A stretch of 64,000 nt of DNA from Halichoerus grypus (GCF_964656455.1 NC_135713.1:187792187-187856186), one strand, 5' to 3'. Counted from the first letter of the stretch, positions 22,650-35,632 are shown. Translations and numbers: made by a program. The notes: generated from the sequence alone by a model not told the origin.

Positions 22650-24520
22650 ACCCCCAGGAAACACCCACAGGCTCAGACAGGAGCCCGAATCCTGACTCTG
22701 GTCCAGGAGGCTTGCGGGGCTGCGGGGGCAGCGGGGCCCCTCCGGCGAGGGCCGGGCGGGCTGCCAAGGTACTGGGGGAAGGGGCCGCCCAGCGCAGGCC
22801 GGGTACGTGGAGCGCTCGGTCCACTGCCCCGAAGGGCGCGTCTGCCTCCTGAAGCCCCCTGCCCTCCTCTCCGCTCCATTCTCTCGCGTTCCTTTTTCCC
22901 GGCGAGCCTCCGCATTCCCCATCTGCCCGTCGCCGCCCTCGCCCTTTCTTCCCTCCTCCCGACCCTCCCCCGGCTCGCCCCTCCCTCGGCAGCCCACCTT
23001 CGCCCCGCTCCTCCGCGGGCTTCTCGGTCCTCGCCCCTCATCCCCGGCCTCCCCTCGCCGGCCCCCAGCGCCCAGGGCCCCCGCAGCCCCCTCCCCGCCC
23101 CCCTCGAGGCGGCGGCGGCCCCTTTCACAATAGCGCGGCCCGCCTCCCTCCTCTCCGCTCCCGGTTCGCTCCCGCCCGCTCCCCGCCCGGCGCATGCGCC
23201 CTCCGGTCAGCGGCGGCTGCGGCGGTGGCGGCTGCGAGCGGCTCCGTTTTTTTAAAGGGAAACGCTGAGGCGCCGGGGGTGACTGTGGGGGAGGGGGACC
23301 CCGAGCCGCGGAGACCCCCAGGGGAGGCGACAGACCCCCTCCCGGAGTAGGAGGGCTTTGGGCGGACCCATCCCTCCCACCCCCTCCTGAGGAGGAGCGG
23401 GGGGAAAATGGAGGCTCGGGGCGGCTGAGGCGAGCTCCGGGGCGGGGGGCCGGGGCGGGGAAGGGGGGGTGTGGGGTGGGGAGACGAGGCGGGCCCGGCC
23501 GGGCCAGGGGGGGCCGAAGCGAGCTCCGGGGATGAGCTCGGGGGCGGCTGGGTGCGAGCTCCTGCCTCTGAGGCGAAGGCGGCGGCGGCGGCAGCAGAGG
23601 CGGCGGCGAGGCCCCCATGGGCCGGCGGCGGGCCTCAGCCGCGGCCTCCACTTCTCCGCACGCCGGCGGGATGGCGCCCGGGCCCCGGAGGAGCCGCGCT
23701 AGCCGAGGCCTGCTGCCGCGCTGCTGAGGCGAGCCCGCCAAACTCCCCTCCCCCTCCTCCGTCCTCGACCCCCCACACCTCGCCCCTTCCCCACCCCCTC
23801 CTCCGTCTCGGTCCCCGGCGCTGCTCCGGACCACTATGACCATGAGATCCGCAGTGTTCAAGGCGGCCGCGGCCCCTGCCGGCGGCAACCCTGAGCAGCG
23901 ACTGGACTACGAGCGGGCTGCGGCGCTGGGCGGGCCCGAGGACGAGCCCGGGGCGGCCGAAGCCCACTTCCTCCCCCGGCACCGTAAGCTCAAGGAGCCG
24001 GGGCCCCCGCTGGCCTCCTCCCAGGGCGGGAGCCCCGCGCCCTCCCCGGCCGGCTGCGGCGGCAAGGGCCGGGGCTTGTTACTCCCGGCCGGGGCGGCCC
24101 CCGGGCAGCAGGAAGAGAGCTGGGGCGGCTCGGTGCCCTTGCCCTGTCCGCCCCCGGCCACCAAACAAGCCGGCATTGGGGGGGAGCCAGCGGCCGCGGG
24201 AGCCGGCTGCAGTCCCCGACCCAAGTATCAGGCGGTGCTGCCCATTCAGACGGGCTCTCTCGTGGCGGCGGCCAAAGAGCCTACGCCCTGGGCTGGGGAC
24301 AAGGGTGGGGCGGCTCCCCCAGCTGCCACCGCCTCGGACCCGGCGGGACCCCCACCACTACCTCTGCCGGGGCCGCCACCCCTCGCGCCCACCGCCACCG
24401 CCGGGACCCTGGCGGCCAGCGAGGGCAGATGGAAGAGTATGAGGAAGAGCCCTCTCGGGGGTGGCGGCGGCTCGGGAGCCTCCAGTCAGGCCGCCTGCCT
24501 CAAACAGATCCTTCTGCTGC
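22650..24520 (+). promoter_or_regulatory. MSL1: MSL1 CpG island promoter, 5' UTR and exon 1
   Basis: Very GC- and CpG-dense, without a TATA box. Contains a perfect palindromic NRF1 site GCGCATGCGC at 23190-23199, and GC boxes. The transcription start is not defined by sequence; the 5' UTR probably starts near 23.2 kb. Long open frames on both strands are a product of the base composition. Confidence 0.8.
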
Positions 24521-27500
24521 AATTGGACCTCATCGAACAGCAGCAGCAGCAGCTGCAGGCCAAGGAAAAGGAGATCGAGGAGCTGAAGTCAGAGAGAGAC
24601 ACGGTACGGGAGGGGTTAATCTGCGTTCGGGACGACGAGCGAGTTGTGCGCATGCTCGGGGGAAGGGGGCTGTAGGAGGTTAAGGTATCCCTTGGTTAGG
24701 GGTAAGGAGGTTGGCCACCAGCGAAGGAGTATCTTAAGTGTCGGGTCCTTGGGAACCAGGCTCACAGACACGTTGGGTTGGAGGGAGGGGTTAAAGGGCA
24801 ACCTCCCAGTGGGAGGGGGAGGGGAGGCTTCAGGTGCCAAAGGGTTAATTTAAAATGACAGCCCCAGACTTGTGGGAAAGACGTGGAGAGTGGGAAAAGA
24901 TCTCATTTGTGAAGGGTTGAAAATGCAAAGGTGGGATGCATATGTGGTGGCTTTATGGAAGGGGTTAAATGAAAGAGATTGTGCATTAGAAATGCATTCT
25001 TAGAGGAGAGGGACAGAGCAGCTGTTGCACTGCTGGAGCATCTTTAGATAGGAGGGCAGTAGGCCTTCTAATTGGCAGAGAGGTAGAGGTGATTCACAGT
25101 GGGATCCTATTTTAGTTTTCTTAAATGATATGAAGAGAATCACTGCCTTTGATTTCAGACAGTTTTGAATAAGAATCTTAGTTATAAAACATGACCCACT
25201 GACCAGCTCCCTTGTATAAGCATAATGTGGAAGGGCTGGTAGATTTTAAGGCATCAGGGGAAAGGAAGTTTGTTAAATGTATTAAGTAGACCCCCTCCCC
25301 AGAAAATCCCAATTTTCAGAATCTTAAGATAGTAGGGCAGTAATTTATTACTTATTTTTACTTCTGAGGAGCATGACTATATAGGCTTGTTTTCACTGCA
25401 GCAGTAGTCAAGAGCACCTTATGCGTTAAAACATATTCTTCCAGATATCAGGAAAGCTGTGTGTGTGTGGTGGGGGGGGTATTACTGTGCTAGCATACCT
25501 TACAGCTGCCTAAAAATAAACATGGTTTCTACAATTGTTGTGTTCAGGCTGCAGCAGTCTCTCTCTCTCTCTCTCTCTCTCTGGCGTTGTGTGCGCCAAG
25601 GGCTGAGCAAGGGAGCAGAGGGCTATTCATTTTGTTTGCTTTACAAATGAATCGCATCAGGCATTGGCTGTTTTATTGGAGAATGCATTCTGCAAGGTGG
25701 AATGGGAGCTGGGGCAGGTCTCATCAAAATATCTCATGGTGTTGATTTGTGGAAGTTACTCAACATGGAGGTGGCACTGCTCAGCTACTGTACTGCAGTC
25801 TAGGGGTGTGATGGTACTGTAATTACAACACATCATATCCTTACATGGGGGGGGGCGGGAAGAGAAGGACCAGTGAAGGAGAAGAAATCAAGGAAATGTC
25901 ACCCACAAACCATGGTTAAGTAATGTTAAGGCTGTGAATCAAAACAGAAGATGAAATGAGAGTATGGCTGACAGGGGGGCTCTCTGCTGATTTGGAGGTT
26001 TCTGCCCAGTTCCTGAGGTAATGGCCCCTTTGCAGACTTTCCTAGGCAGGAAAAGTGGGGTGAGTTAAGGATAGAGTATCAGTCTGAACTTGGCATTCAC
26101 CGTTTTTGTTGTGTATTGCAGTCTTAGCATTGCTTAAGCTTGTTTCTCTTATTCCAGTTGTTGTTTGGCCTCTACTGAAATCTCTGCAGCTAAGTAGATA
26201 AAATGAAGACAACGTTAATATTGCCATCTACCCAAATAAAATTCTTACTATAGTGTTTTAAGTAGCATAGTTGGCACCTTTTCTCAGAACATTCTAATGT
26301 GAAGTTTTCAATGGTAATAGACGTCCATTTTTTGTTTGATTATGTAGTTCTCCTTTAATTAAAGTTAAAAGACTTTGGTTTAATTAATATTTAGATAAAT
26401 AGGTAGATTTTTTTCCTGTTATCTCAAGTGCAAAGAAACATGCATATTTCATGATCAATGGGATTATGGGTACTGGTTACTATTACAGTTCTTCCAGATT
26501 GAGTGTTCATTGTTTAAATGCCCTGCACACCCCTTTCAAATAACACTGCAATCCCTCGTGGCACTGTGACTGTGAGCTTTTAATTCCTTCTCAATATACC
26601 GTTTGGACTTTGCCCTTGTGTATAGCATTTTGGAGTGAAAGTAGAGAGGACAGGATTTGGAGAAACTTAGGGCCTCCTAAAAGAACATAAGGTTAATTCT
26701 GGAAACTCCCAAACTGACTTGGAGCCACATGGTTAGCAGTAGAGAGACCATGCCATTTGAAAGGCATGCTGTGGCCCCTCCCAGAGAAGAGGATCTTCTT
26801 TCAAAAGAATGAACTACAAATTCCCCCATACCCCTCCTCAACTAGGTTAGCCCTAAAATTAAGCAGAGTACCTTGTCTTCTCTATTGCGTTTAAGGAAAA
26901 CTATTCAGATTCATGCCTGTCTGTTAAAAATAAGTTGAATTGCTATGACCCATGGAAAGAGGCAGAAGACCATACTGATGCCTAAATGGGGCTAAGTACC
27001 TGGGTGTAATTTTTTGTGTTTTAAGTCTGCATTTTGGCACTCTCTCTTTTAGCTCCTTGCTCGGATTGAACGTATGGAAAGGCGGATGCAGCTGGTAAAG
27101 AAGGATAACGAGAAAGAAAGGCACAAGCTGTTTCAGGGCTATGAAACTGAAGAGAGAGAGGAAACGGAGCTATCCGAGAAAATTAAACTGGAGTGCCAGC
27201 CGGAGCTTTCCGAGACATCCCAGACTCTGCCTCCCAAGCCTTTCTCTTGTGGGCGGAGTGGAAAGGGACACAAAAGGTGTGCTGATAACTTTGTTACACT
27301 GTCTGAACATGATGAGGACATGTGTTTCCAATGACTGAGAATAGGGGATTGGGATTTATGAATTGGTTTTAATACAACCATATCCTGAATTATGAGGTCT
27401 TCCATGCTGAGAAACTATCTTGAAACATTCTTGCAGGCTATAAAAATCTGTTGGGAACATTTTGGTCACAGTAGTAATTACAGAATGTGGAGTACATCAT

Positions 27501-30500
27501 AAAGAGAATGGGCAAGAAATGTGACAGCTGAGTTTCTTTAAACTATAGCAGTTCACTTCAAGTTAGGAAGTGTTAAATTCCTTCATTGTGTTAGGTAGTA
27601 GTGGACAAAGAAGTAAGGTCTGACCGTCCTTGGACCCAAAGAGATGTCAGTCTAGCTGTGAAGGTGGCATACATTTTGCAAACTCGGAATTCAATGGCAA
27701 TAAAATATGAAAGTAGACAACAGTGATATAAACTAAGTTTTGTAAGATTCAGAGACATTAAAGATTATTCTGAGGTAAAATAGTGAAACTTTAAGGAGGA
27801 GATGGATCTTGAAAAAGAAGTATAGAATTTAGGTTGGTAAAAAGGAAAGGAAGTGGCATTCTAGGAATGGTGGTGGGGGGGAGGAGATTGGTGGGAGAAA
27901 GCCAGCAGATAGCAAGAAAAAAGAAATAGAGATTGTAATTAACATGGTATAGAATTGGTGCAAAAAATAAGAGACTGGTCTCTGGTTGACAGGAATGAAA
28001 TAGGCCACAGAGTAGTGGCACCTAATGTTAGCTAAAGGGTCTTGAATAAAATAGGAACCTTTTTAGATTTAGTGGGCAATAAGATGCAATTAGAGGTTCT
28101 TAAGCATGGAAACTCATTTGTTCAACAAACACTTAACTGAGGGCCTGTTCTAAATACTGGTAAGCATGAGGCTGTTCCTGCTCGTGACTGCCAACTGAAT
28201 CAGATGTTTAGGTATTTAGATACCTGAACTTGTTTGTTCTCTTGCCCCCAAATGTAATCAAATCAGATTTTATTCAAGAGTCAATACATTTTATAATGTT
28301 TTCTTCCCTATCTAATAGGAAATCCCCATTTGGAAGTACAGAAAGAAAGATTCCTGTTAAAAAGCTGGCTCCTGAATTTTCAAAAGTCAAAACAAAAACT
28401 CCTAAGCACTCTCCCATTAAAGAGGAACCCTGTGGTTCCTTATCTGAAACTGTTTGTAAACGTGAATTGAGGAGCCAAGAAACTCCAGAAAAGCCCCGGT
28501 CTTCAGTGGACACCCCGCCAAGACTCTCCACTCCCCAGAAGGGACCCAGCACCCATCCCAAGGAGAAAGCCTTCTCAAGTGAGATAGAAGATTTGCCGTA
28601 CCTTTCCACCACAGAAATGTATTTGTGTCGTTGGCACCAGCCTCCCCCATCACCGTTACCATTACGGGAATCCTCTCCAAAGAAGGAGGAGACTGTAGCA
28701 AGTAAGGCATAGAGAACACTTGCTCTTATACCCTAGTGGTGGCGGTCAAGCTAACACGTGTGAAAATGCCTTTGGCATTTTTAAAAAAGTGCAATCAATA
28801 AAGCAGAGTTCTGTCAAGAATGAGTAAGTTAACAGCCAGAGACAGACACTGTGCAGGCATTGCAAATAGATGGAATTACAGCAAAATGTGCTCAATGTAT
28901 TTGCCTGCTTACAACACTGGGAGATGTGTTTGCCAGTAAGTTGCTCATCACAAGAGCACCAGACTCGGGGGTGTAATCTCCGGCAACTTGCATGCCCTCT
29001 GAAAGAAGGGTTTTCTGTGCTGTGAAATGCATAGAACTTATACTTTGCCATGCACGACTGTTCCTGCAATTGATATTGTGTGAAACCTGGGAGGGTGGTC
29101 TTTGGGTGTTCTCAGGGGCCAATGGTAATTTTTGGGTTGGGGAGCCAGCTTGGGGTGGGGAATTTCACCTGGGCCTCCGCTCTTTAACTATATAAACATT
29201 TATCTGTATCTCTATGTCCCGGTCTGGGGGGCAGGAGGAATCTGCCAAAGACCAACAGTCTTACTTTATCTTACTATACTTCACAAAGGTTCTAAATGTG
29301 AAGAGTTTACTTGGATTGCAGTAGCCCATTGGTTGTTCATATATTTAAATAAAATGGTCTACAAACTATTTTTCAAACAATAAGGACTATCTTGGGATAT
29401 CTGAGCTGCTTGGGGAGGGTGTGGGGTGTGGGACCTTGGTCTTCATTCCCTTTTTTTTCTTTATGGCTTCCACACAGAAATGCTACCCTATCTCCTACAT
29501 CAACCAGTAACTGCAATGTGCCTTCAATTGTGTAATGTTAGTCTGTGACAGTCACTGCGGGCGCTCCGGGGTGATGGTGGGGGAAGTCTTCTTGAAGAGA
29601 GCCACAGCCCCAAGTTTCTACCACTGTGTCTTGCCCTAGCAGGGATGGGGATGGGAATCCATTCCAATAAGACGAGAGCATTCTCCAGGCTTTGTTTGGC
29701 TGTTCTGGTGACAAAATTAAGTGGGGAAGATAGATTACTCTTCTTAACTATCTAAAATTCATTAGGCCTCACACTTGAGTCCATGAGCTAGACCAGGATC
29801 CTGATCTAGGTTCAGGTTTTTTTGTTGGTTCAGTCAGTTGAACAGGTTCATCCTTAATGGTTAACCTTCTTGCTGCCATGGCAATGCTGTGTAACAACTT
29901 AAGAGAAACTGTGAAGCAACTTCCCATCCGGGATTGGGAAATGGCTTGGTCCAGAGCTGTTCTGTTTGACTGGCTGTTTTGAAAACCCTCTCTGCCCTAG
30001 TACAGAAAATTCCAAACACCTCTGAGATTGTGGGCATAGCAGTACAGAAAGAGTCCGACTGGGGGGAATCCCAGCCCTTTGAGGAGCCTGAGTTGTGAAT
30101 AAACGTGTGAATCCTTATTCTTGATGCCCCTATCTCAAGAGGAAGCTCAATGGCTTGTTCTAAGGAAGCCAAAGTCTTTGTGCATGTTGTTCAGGCTGGA
30201 CCAGCAAGGTAGTTTGTTTGGAGGGAGGAGGGAGCTGTTTAAGAAGACTACATATGTAAGTTTTGAGAACACTGATCTTTTATTTGAAAAATAGGGTCAA
30301 CTTTTACTCACCTGCCATGTTCTGAGTTTAAGGTTTGATATCCTTGGCCATCAACTGTTGCAGGGAAACCACCCTAAATAATGAAGAAAAGAAGTCGTCT
30401 CAGTGTAAAAAAAAAAGTGGTGGGCTTATTTTCTTTTCTTTTGTCTGTTGTTCCCTCTTCCCCTCCCCCAGAGAGAAATTCTCAAAAGAACAACTCAAAA

Positions 30501-33165
30501 AAACCAAAATGGCTTCCTAGTGAGAACTTCAGTGATGATCCTTTCCTCCATTTTGGGTATGGGCTTTTTTTCTTTTTACACTGAGATGATTCTTCTTTCC
30601 TGCATTATTTAGGGTGTCTGATGCCATCAAGTGTTGCAGGAGAAACTTCAGTCTTGGCTGGTGAGTAGAATAGGAACTGTGCTGGCTGGGCCTGGGGTGG
30701 GGGGTCGGTGGGATGGTGGATGGTTGGGAGCTGCGTTCCCCATCAGCTGGATGTGGGAGAGTGAGATTCCTTGGTGTATGATTACACTATAGACTTCAAA
30801 ATGACTACAAATTTCAGTTGTTTTTCAGGAACTGCAATAGCATCAATTATATGAATTGTCAGGTATTGGCTTAGGGTTTTTTGTGATCCTGTGTTTGGCA
30901 GACTGCAATGGCATTTTAGGTTCTTTTATACCATAGCGAGGACACTGAATATGGCTTCAGGTGAGGCCATAGAATGGATTCCTATCACTTGGTAACTTTG
31001 TCCTATCTGGGGAGAGACCTCTTGTCCTAGTGAATAGTAGGAGGGTTGTGTGACTTTGGATTTAAGGGTGGTTCCACCCCTCCTCCCTTTCTTTTTCTTT
31101 CTTTCTTTTTTTTCAGTTCCTTCTTGGAGGGACCACTCAGTAGAGCCTCTAAGGGACCCAAATCCTTCAGACCTTTTGGAGGTAGGTACCCAAGACCTGT
31201 CAGCAGAGGGGAGTGAGGGACAGGGTAGAAATGGAGGTTTAACTTGAATGTGTCCTAGTAACGGGATGGATGGGTTAAATAACTCTTAAAGCCAGAAGGA
31301 AACTTGAGCGATTATCTAGCCCTGCTCTTGTTTATATAGAAGAGAAAACTGAGTTTCAGAGTGACTAAATGATTTATTCAAAAATAAATCGCTAGGTAGT
31401 GTTCAAAACAAAATGAAATTTCATGCTAAGTAGAAAAGGTAGAATGTGCCACTCAGCAACAAAATTACATATTCCAAACTTATTTGACTCTTAAAACTCA
31501 GACTCTTGCAAAGCATGGAGGTAGGGAGGATTTATGGCGGTCTCAAGGGTTGTTTCAGTTTGACATGATTTTCACCTTGGAAAGTTGAGGACATAATTCC
31601 GAAGTTCGAACAGTCTACAAGGGTGGGTGTGGGGAGAAGAGTATGTGTTTTGGATTCTGTTACTAGGAGGTTCCCATGACATCCATAGAACTCACAGACT
31701 CAGGTGGGACCTGCAGGGAAAAGATGTTACATTCCTGGAACCTGGAAATGAGTTCGCATATACATGTGTCACGTGGTGATAAATAGTTTATCAGCTGCTG
31801 TTCTTTACACAGAACCTGGATGACAGTGTGTTTTCAAAGCGGCATGCAAAACTGGAGCTGGATGAGAAGAGAAGGAAAAGGTGAGGCGAGAGATACACAT
31901 CCTGGAACAGCTGAGCCCTGGGACCCTAACCTCTCTCATCCATGCTGTGAAAAGCCCTGGAGCCCTTAACACTCTTAAATTACTGCCATCCCAATTGGTT
32001 GAGTATCTTAGTTTGAAGTGGTAGTTGTTACAAGTAAAGATGTTTGGCTTCTTTTTCTTTGTGTATGCCCTTCCTCAGTTCCACTCTCTGTGGAACATCA
32101 ACACGTGATTGGGACTGCTAGACCTAAAGAGCTCTTTCCTGACCAGGCAGACAGTTCACTTTACCACAGTTCACTTACCACCCCCCACCCTCCCCACCCC
32201 ATTAAGAAGAGTCAGCACAGGTCTCCCTAGTGTCTGGACTGTGTTAGCTGCTTTTATAGAGCAGGTTTTCAGTAATATTGGGTTTGTTTCTTTGTTTTGT
32301 CTGGTTTGTTTTTCCCAGATGGGATATTCAGAGGATCAGGGAACAAAGAATTTTACAACGACTGCAGCTCAGAATGTATAAAAAGAAAGGAATTCAGGAA
32401 TCTGAGCCTGAGGTTACCTCATTTTTCCCTGAGCCAGATGACGGTAAGTTTTGTCTATCTAAGAAAGTAGGTTTTTCAAAGAAGGAAAAGGGTTCAAGGC
32501 TCCAGGGTACAACTTGCTCTGAATGAATAAACAGCATTTTGGAGCAGGTGTAGTTGCTAGACATTTCCCCTCTATGTCACTAACAAGGTCCCATTTGGCT
32601 TTCTCCCATAGTTGAAAGTTTGATGATTACCCCCTTCTTGCCTGTTGTAGCATTTGGACGACCATTACCCAAATTAACTCCGCAGTAAGTATAAAGGTTT
32701 TTCTCCCCCCCCTCCCTTCTCAGGTAGCCTACACTTTACCTTCTTTTTAGACCTCATGAAGGCCTAGATAATAAGGTGGAACGGGTGGCTTAGGGATAGC
32801 CATGGCTCTTTGACAGAAGTGAGGCTATCTGGGCAACTAGCATTGGAGTGATAAAATAATTAGAAGGATTGCTTTTTGAGTTAGAAAGAGATTATTTAGT
32901 CACTTTAATAGCACACTCTCTGGCTTTGGGACAGCAAAGACATTCTAAATTTGGAACTTGAGAGTCAGGGTTAGGAGTGGTGAGGGGCATAGTATCTTTT
33001 TTAGAGTTAATCTTTGGTCCACACTGAATCCCTTCTAGTCTTCCAAGTTGATTTCCTTACCTTTTTTTTGCCAGGAATTTTGAGCTGCCCTGGTTGGATG
33101 AGCGTAGCCGATGCAGGTTGGAGATCCAGAAGAAGCAAACACCTCACCGGACGTGTAGGAAATAG
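23836..33165 (+). CDS. MSL1: MSL1, scaffold subunit of the MSL (MOF/KAT8) histone H4K16 acetyltransferase complex
   Basis: Nuclear scaffold that dimerises, binds the MSL2 ubiquitin ligase and, through its C-terminal PEHE domain, binds KAT8 (MOF) and MSL3. Coding exons: 23836-24603, 27053-27276, 28319-28701, 30613-30660, 31117-31181, 31813-31880, 32319-32443, 32612-32684, 33075-33165. All introns are GT-AG, and the phases join into an intact 614-residue frame, the human length as I recall it. The start is MTMRSAVFKAAAAP at 23836. The N-terminus is Ala/Pro/Gly-rich. A coiled coil runs about residues 221-285 (ILLLQLDLIEQQQQQLQ then IERMERRMQL), split by intron 1. A Lys/Ser-rich linker follows, then the PEHE domain from about residue 472 (DDSVFSKRHAKLELDEK, RWDIQRIREQRI), ending HRTCRK. 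Exon 4 (48 nt) is phase-symmetric and could be skipped in frame. Confidence 0.98.
24604..27052 (+). other. MSL1: MSL1 intron 1
   Basis: GT-AG intron. Holds a (CT)n run at 25558-25582 and otherwise unique sequence with scattered A/T runs. No embedded gene recognised. Confidence 0.75.
25558..25582. repeat. (CT)n microsatellite
   Basis: About 12 uninterrupted CT units in MSL1 intron 1. Confidence 0.95.
28090..28175 (-). repeat. L2 3' end fragment, antisense
   Basis: 'catttgttcaacaaacactta' and 'gggcctgttctaaatactgg' match the reverse complement of the L2 terminus. Lies in MSL1 intron 2. The sequence from about 27590 may be further, more decayed L2. Confidence 0.5.
30347..30369 (+). repeat. Partial direct copy of MSL1 exon 4 in intron 3
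   Basis: GCCATCAACTGTTGCAGG plus GAAAC matches exon 4 sequence at 30623-30646 with one substitution and one 1-nt indel. It abuts the left arm of the inverted repeat. Confidence 0.7.
30370..30616 (+). other. Long inverted repeat enclosing the 3' splice site of MSL1 exon 4
   Basis: Left arm 30370-30416 and right arm 30568-30616 are reverse complements. About 44 paired positions include one G-U; there are three mismatches and one 2-nt bulge. The loop is 151 nt. The right arm contains the polypyrimidine tract, the AG at 30611-30612 and the first four bases of exon 4. In pre-mRNA this would form a long hairpin that hides the acceptor. It is not a CAN-SINE pair, and no transposon family is recognised. 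Confidence 0.85.
30613..30660 (+). other. MSL1: MSL1 exon 4, 48-nt phase-symmetric exon
   Basis: Acceptor attatttag and donor GTGAGT. Enters and leaves in phase 1, so skipping removes 16 residues (about 459-474, CLMPSSVAGETSVLA region) just before the PEHE domain without breaking the frame. The acceptor lies inside the hairpin described separately. Confidence 0.85.
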
Positions 33166-34651
33166 CTGAACTGGCAAGAACCTTCTGTCTTCAGATAGTT
33201 GTAGCACGCCATTTCCCAGAGAATGGCAGAGACCTGTATGTGTGACCTATGTCCTCATGTATGTTATCGTTCGCTGATAATGCCCTTCCATACTCCCTTG
33301 ATCTTGTTTTGTTTTCATCACTCTGATTTCGCAAAAACTCTTTCATTGGGCTAATTGTGAATTATGGAGGGTGATTGGGATTTCTTTTCCCTTTTTGGGG
33401 AAATGAGCTCTCAAGCTAAATCTATAGGATGGCAGATCCGGAAGCCTCAGGGGTCTGCTTCTCTACATTTGCCTACGTTAAAGGGGTAAAAGGGCTCTCT
33501 TCGTTAGACTTGTGGAAGATGAAGCAACCCCTGCCTGTAGAGTCGTGCCTGCATGGCACTCTTCTCGCCCTGGTATACCCTTTCCTTAGAGTTTGAGTAT
33601 AGTGGTGTTTACCCTAAAACAAAACAAACAAAAAACCTCACCATGAGCTTAAGGACCAGATGAGGAATAAAAAGTGAAGTGATGAAGCAAGTCATCTTCA
33701 CAGGGTAGAAAAGAGATTGAAAAGTTGGCAGATAAATGTCTGAAAAGACAGTTGTTCTCTTAAAACTATTCTGTGATACAGCCATGTGGGAAGGAATTTG
33801 TGCTGTGATTATTTTCTTAGTTAACGGATAACTGAATTTCTTCCCCCATTCCTCAAGAAATAAAATCCTTAGAAAAGAGAATGGGGATGGTTAGTTTTGG
33901 GCAAGTTATGACTCTAAACAAAAGCAGTTGACATTTGAGAATGGCATGCCAGAACCTGTGTAGATGTCCTTGTGTCACATCACTTCTCAAGTATTCCTTA
34001 GTTGGGCTTTATTCTTTTAGCTGAGCTCTCGGTGGTGGGATAGAGATTTAGGGAGGGTGGGGGGTGTATGTGGAAATATGTGCTTCCTTTGGCTGGCAAA
34101 TGTCTACATCTTGAAACAAACAGATGTACCTAATGAGCTTCTCCATTCACTTTGTAAAAATAGATTTGTATGTGTATCATCTTGGTCCCCCTTTCCCCCC
34201 ATTTTGTTAAAAAATTTCAGGACAGCACTCCAGGCCACTTTGGTCTCAGTGTAAGATCCCTGTAACTATCTGGAAGGAAAATAGAGCCAAGACCTCTGGT
34301 CTTAAATATATAGGAATTGCCTTTCTTTAGTCTTCATGACTATTGTGTGAAAACAAGTAGGGGTCTAATCTCCTAGAAGGTAGGGGCTTTTATCCTTGAA
34401 GAGAATATGTCCCCAGATTATTAGCACTTTTAGAGGAGAAGCCAAGGTATGTAGGGTGTGTGGCCGGCCCATCAATGGAGCATGAGAGAATGGGGATACC
34501 ATTGTGGGAAGAAAAGAAAAGTTCCTCAGGGGCCTCCCACTGCTAAAGATTTTTGTGACATGTTGATCTGTGCTCCCTGGGTTTGACTTTTAAAGGAATT
34601 ATTCCGGCAGCACATGTAGTATTCTTGGATGATCTTGCTGCTTTTATTTCT

Positions 34652-34656
<5 letters not shown>

Positions 34657-34706
<50 letters not shown>
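34657..34706. repeat. (GT)n microsatellite in MSL1 3' UTR
   Basis: About 25 GT units, present as (GU)n in the mRNA, a type of tract bound by CELF and TDP-43 proteins. Confidence 0.97.
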
Positions 34707-34707
<1 letters not shown>

Positions 34708-35626
34708 CTATGGGTTTTCATTTGTAACTCCATCTGCTTAGGAGAGTGGGCTCTCCACAAGGGAACCTGCTGTGAACTTCATTGCAGCAAGAGTGTAGAG
34801 AGAAATAGGACTTATTCCACTAGGGGCTCTCATCTCACACCTTAAGGGGAGGAAGGAGATTTCTAGAAAAACTGGGCCAGATTTTCTTTGTTCTCCATCA
34901 TTTTAAATGACAAGCTGTTTGGCTTTCCTACTCTGACCTATGTTATGTTCCTTTATAATGTGCCCAAGAAGAAAAAAGACTGACCAGTGTCTCTTTACGT
35001 TGTTCCTTGATTCCTCTGTTTCTTCTTGATTTTCAGCATTTGTCGGATTCCTAATTTGGATATGGGTTAGCAAATATAACCTTTGTGTTTGTGCCCTACC
35101 CAGGGGACTCCCCAGATTCTGAACTTGAGCTAGACTAAGAGGAATCCATGAGGTGCTATCTGGCCAGACTTAAGTGGATTCTATTTCCTTGGTTCTCCCT
35201 CTACCTAGGACTGCTCATTTTATTGTCCCCTCTTCTAGATCAGTTCTCCTTTGATTTGGATGTGTTGAGGTTTGTTGAGGAGGTTGGAGAGTAGATTAGC
35301 AAAATTCCAAGAGCGAAATTACAGTGTGTTAGAGTGTGGGGGGAAAATTAAGTCTTATTTTTTCCCTACATGGGATACAACACTGTGAAATTCAATCTTC
35401 AACAAAGGCCCTGCAATTCTCCTAAAACATAGTTCTTTGTTTCTTTCTTTAACAAAGTTTAAGCTAGTGTTAATAAATTAAAAAGAGAAATTGCTTGTCT
35501 GTCCACTTCAGCTTTGTTTTATGCCCATTTCATATTGTTGTCTGTGTTGTAATTCATACTTTTGATACCATTTCTGATGTGTAAAATTGGTTGTCTTGTA
35601 AATATCTTATAAAGAGTTCAATTGTA

Positions 35627-35632
35627 AATAAA
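35627..35632 (+). terminator. MSL1: MSL1 polyadenylation signal
   Basis: AATAAA followed by 'ctattgtggctgtt', a GT-rich downstream element. Best-placed signal after the MSL1 stop. Confidence 0.75.

Noticed and set aside
22413..23888. 491-residue open frame on the minus strand across the MSL1 promoter
   Set aside because: Low-complexity Pro/Arg/Gly/Ser translation of a CpG island, with no domain and no splice context. GC-rich DNA rarely gives stop codons.
27277..27334. Extension of MSL1 exon 2 into the intron, adding a new C-terminus
   Set aside because: Only arises by reading through a good GT donor. The spliced frame joins exactly to exon 3.
28750..32110. Isolated CACGTG motifs in MSL1 introns as clock elements
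   Set aside because: Single six-base matches with no GC-rich or promoter context; expected by chance at this density.
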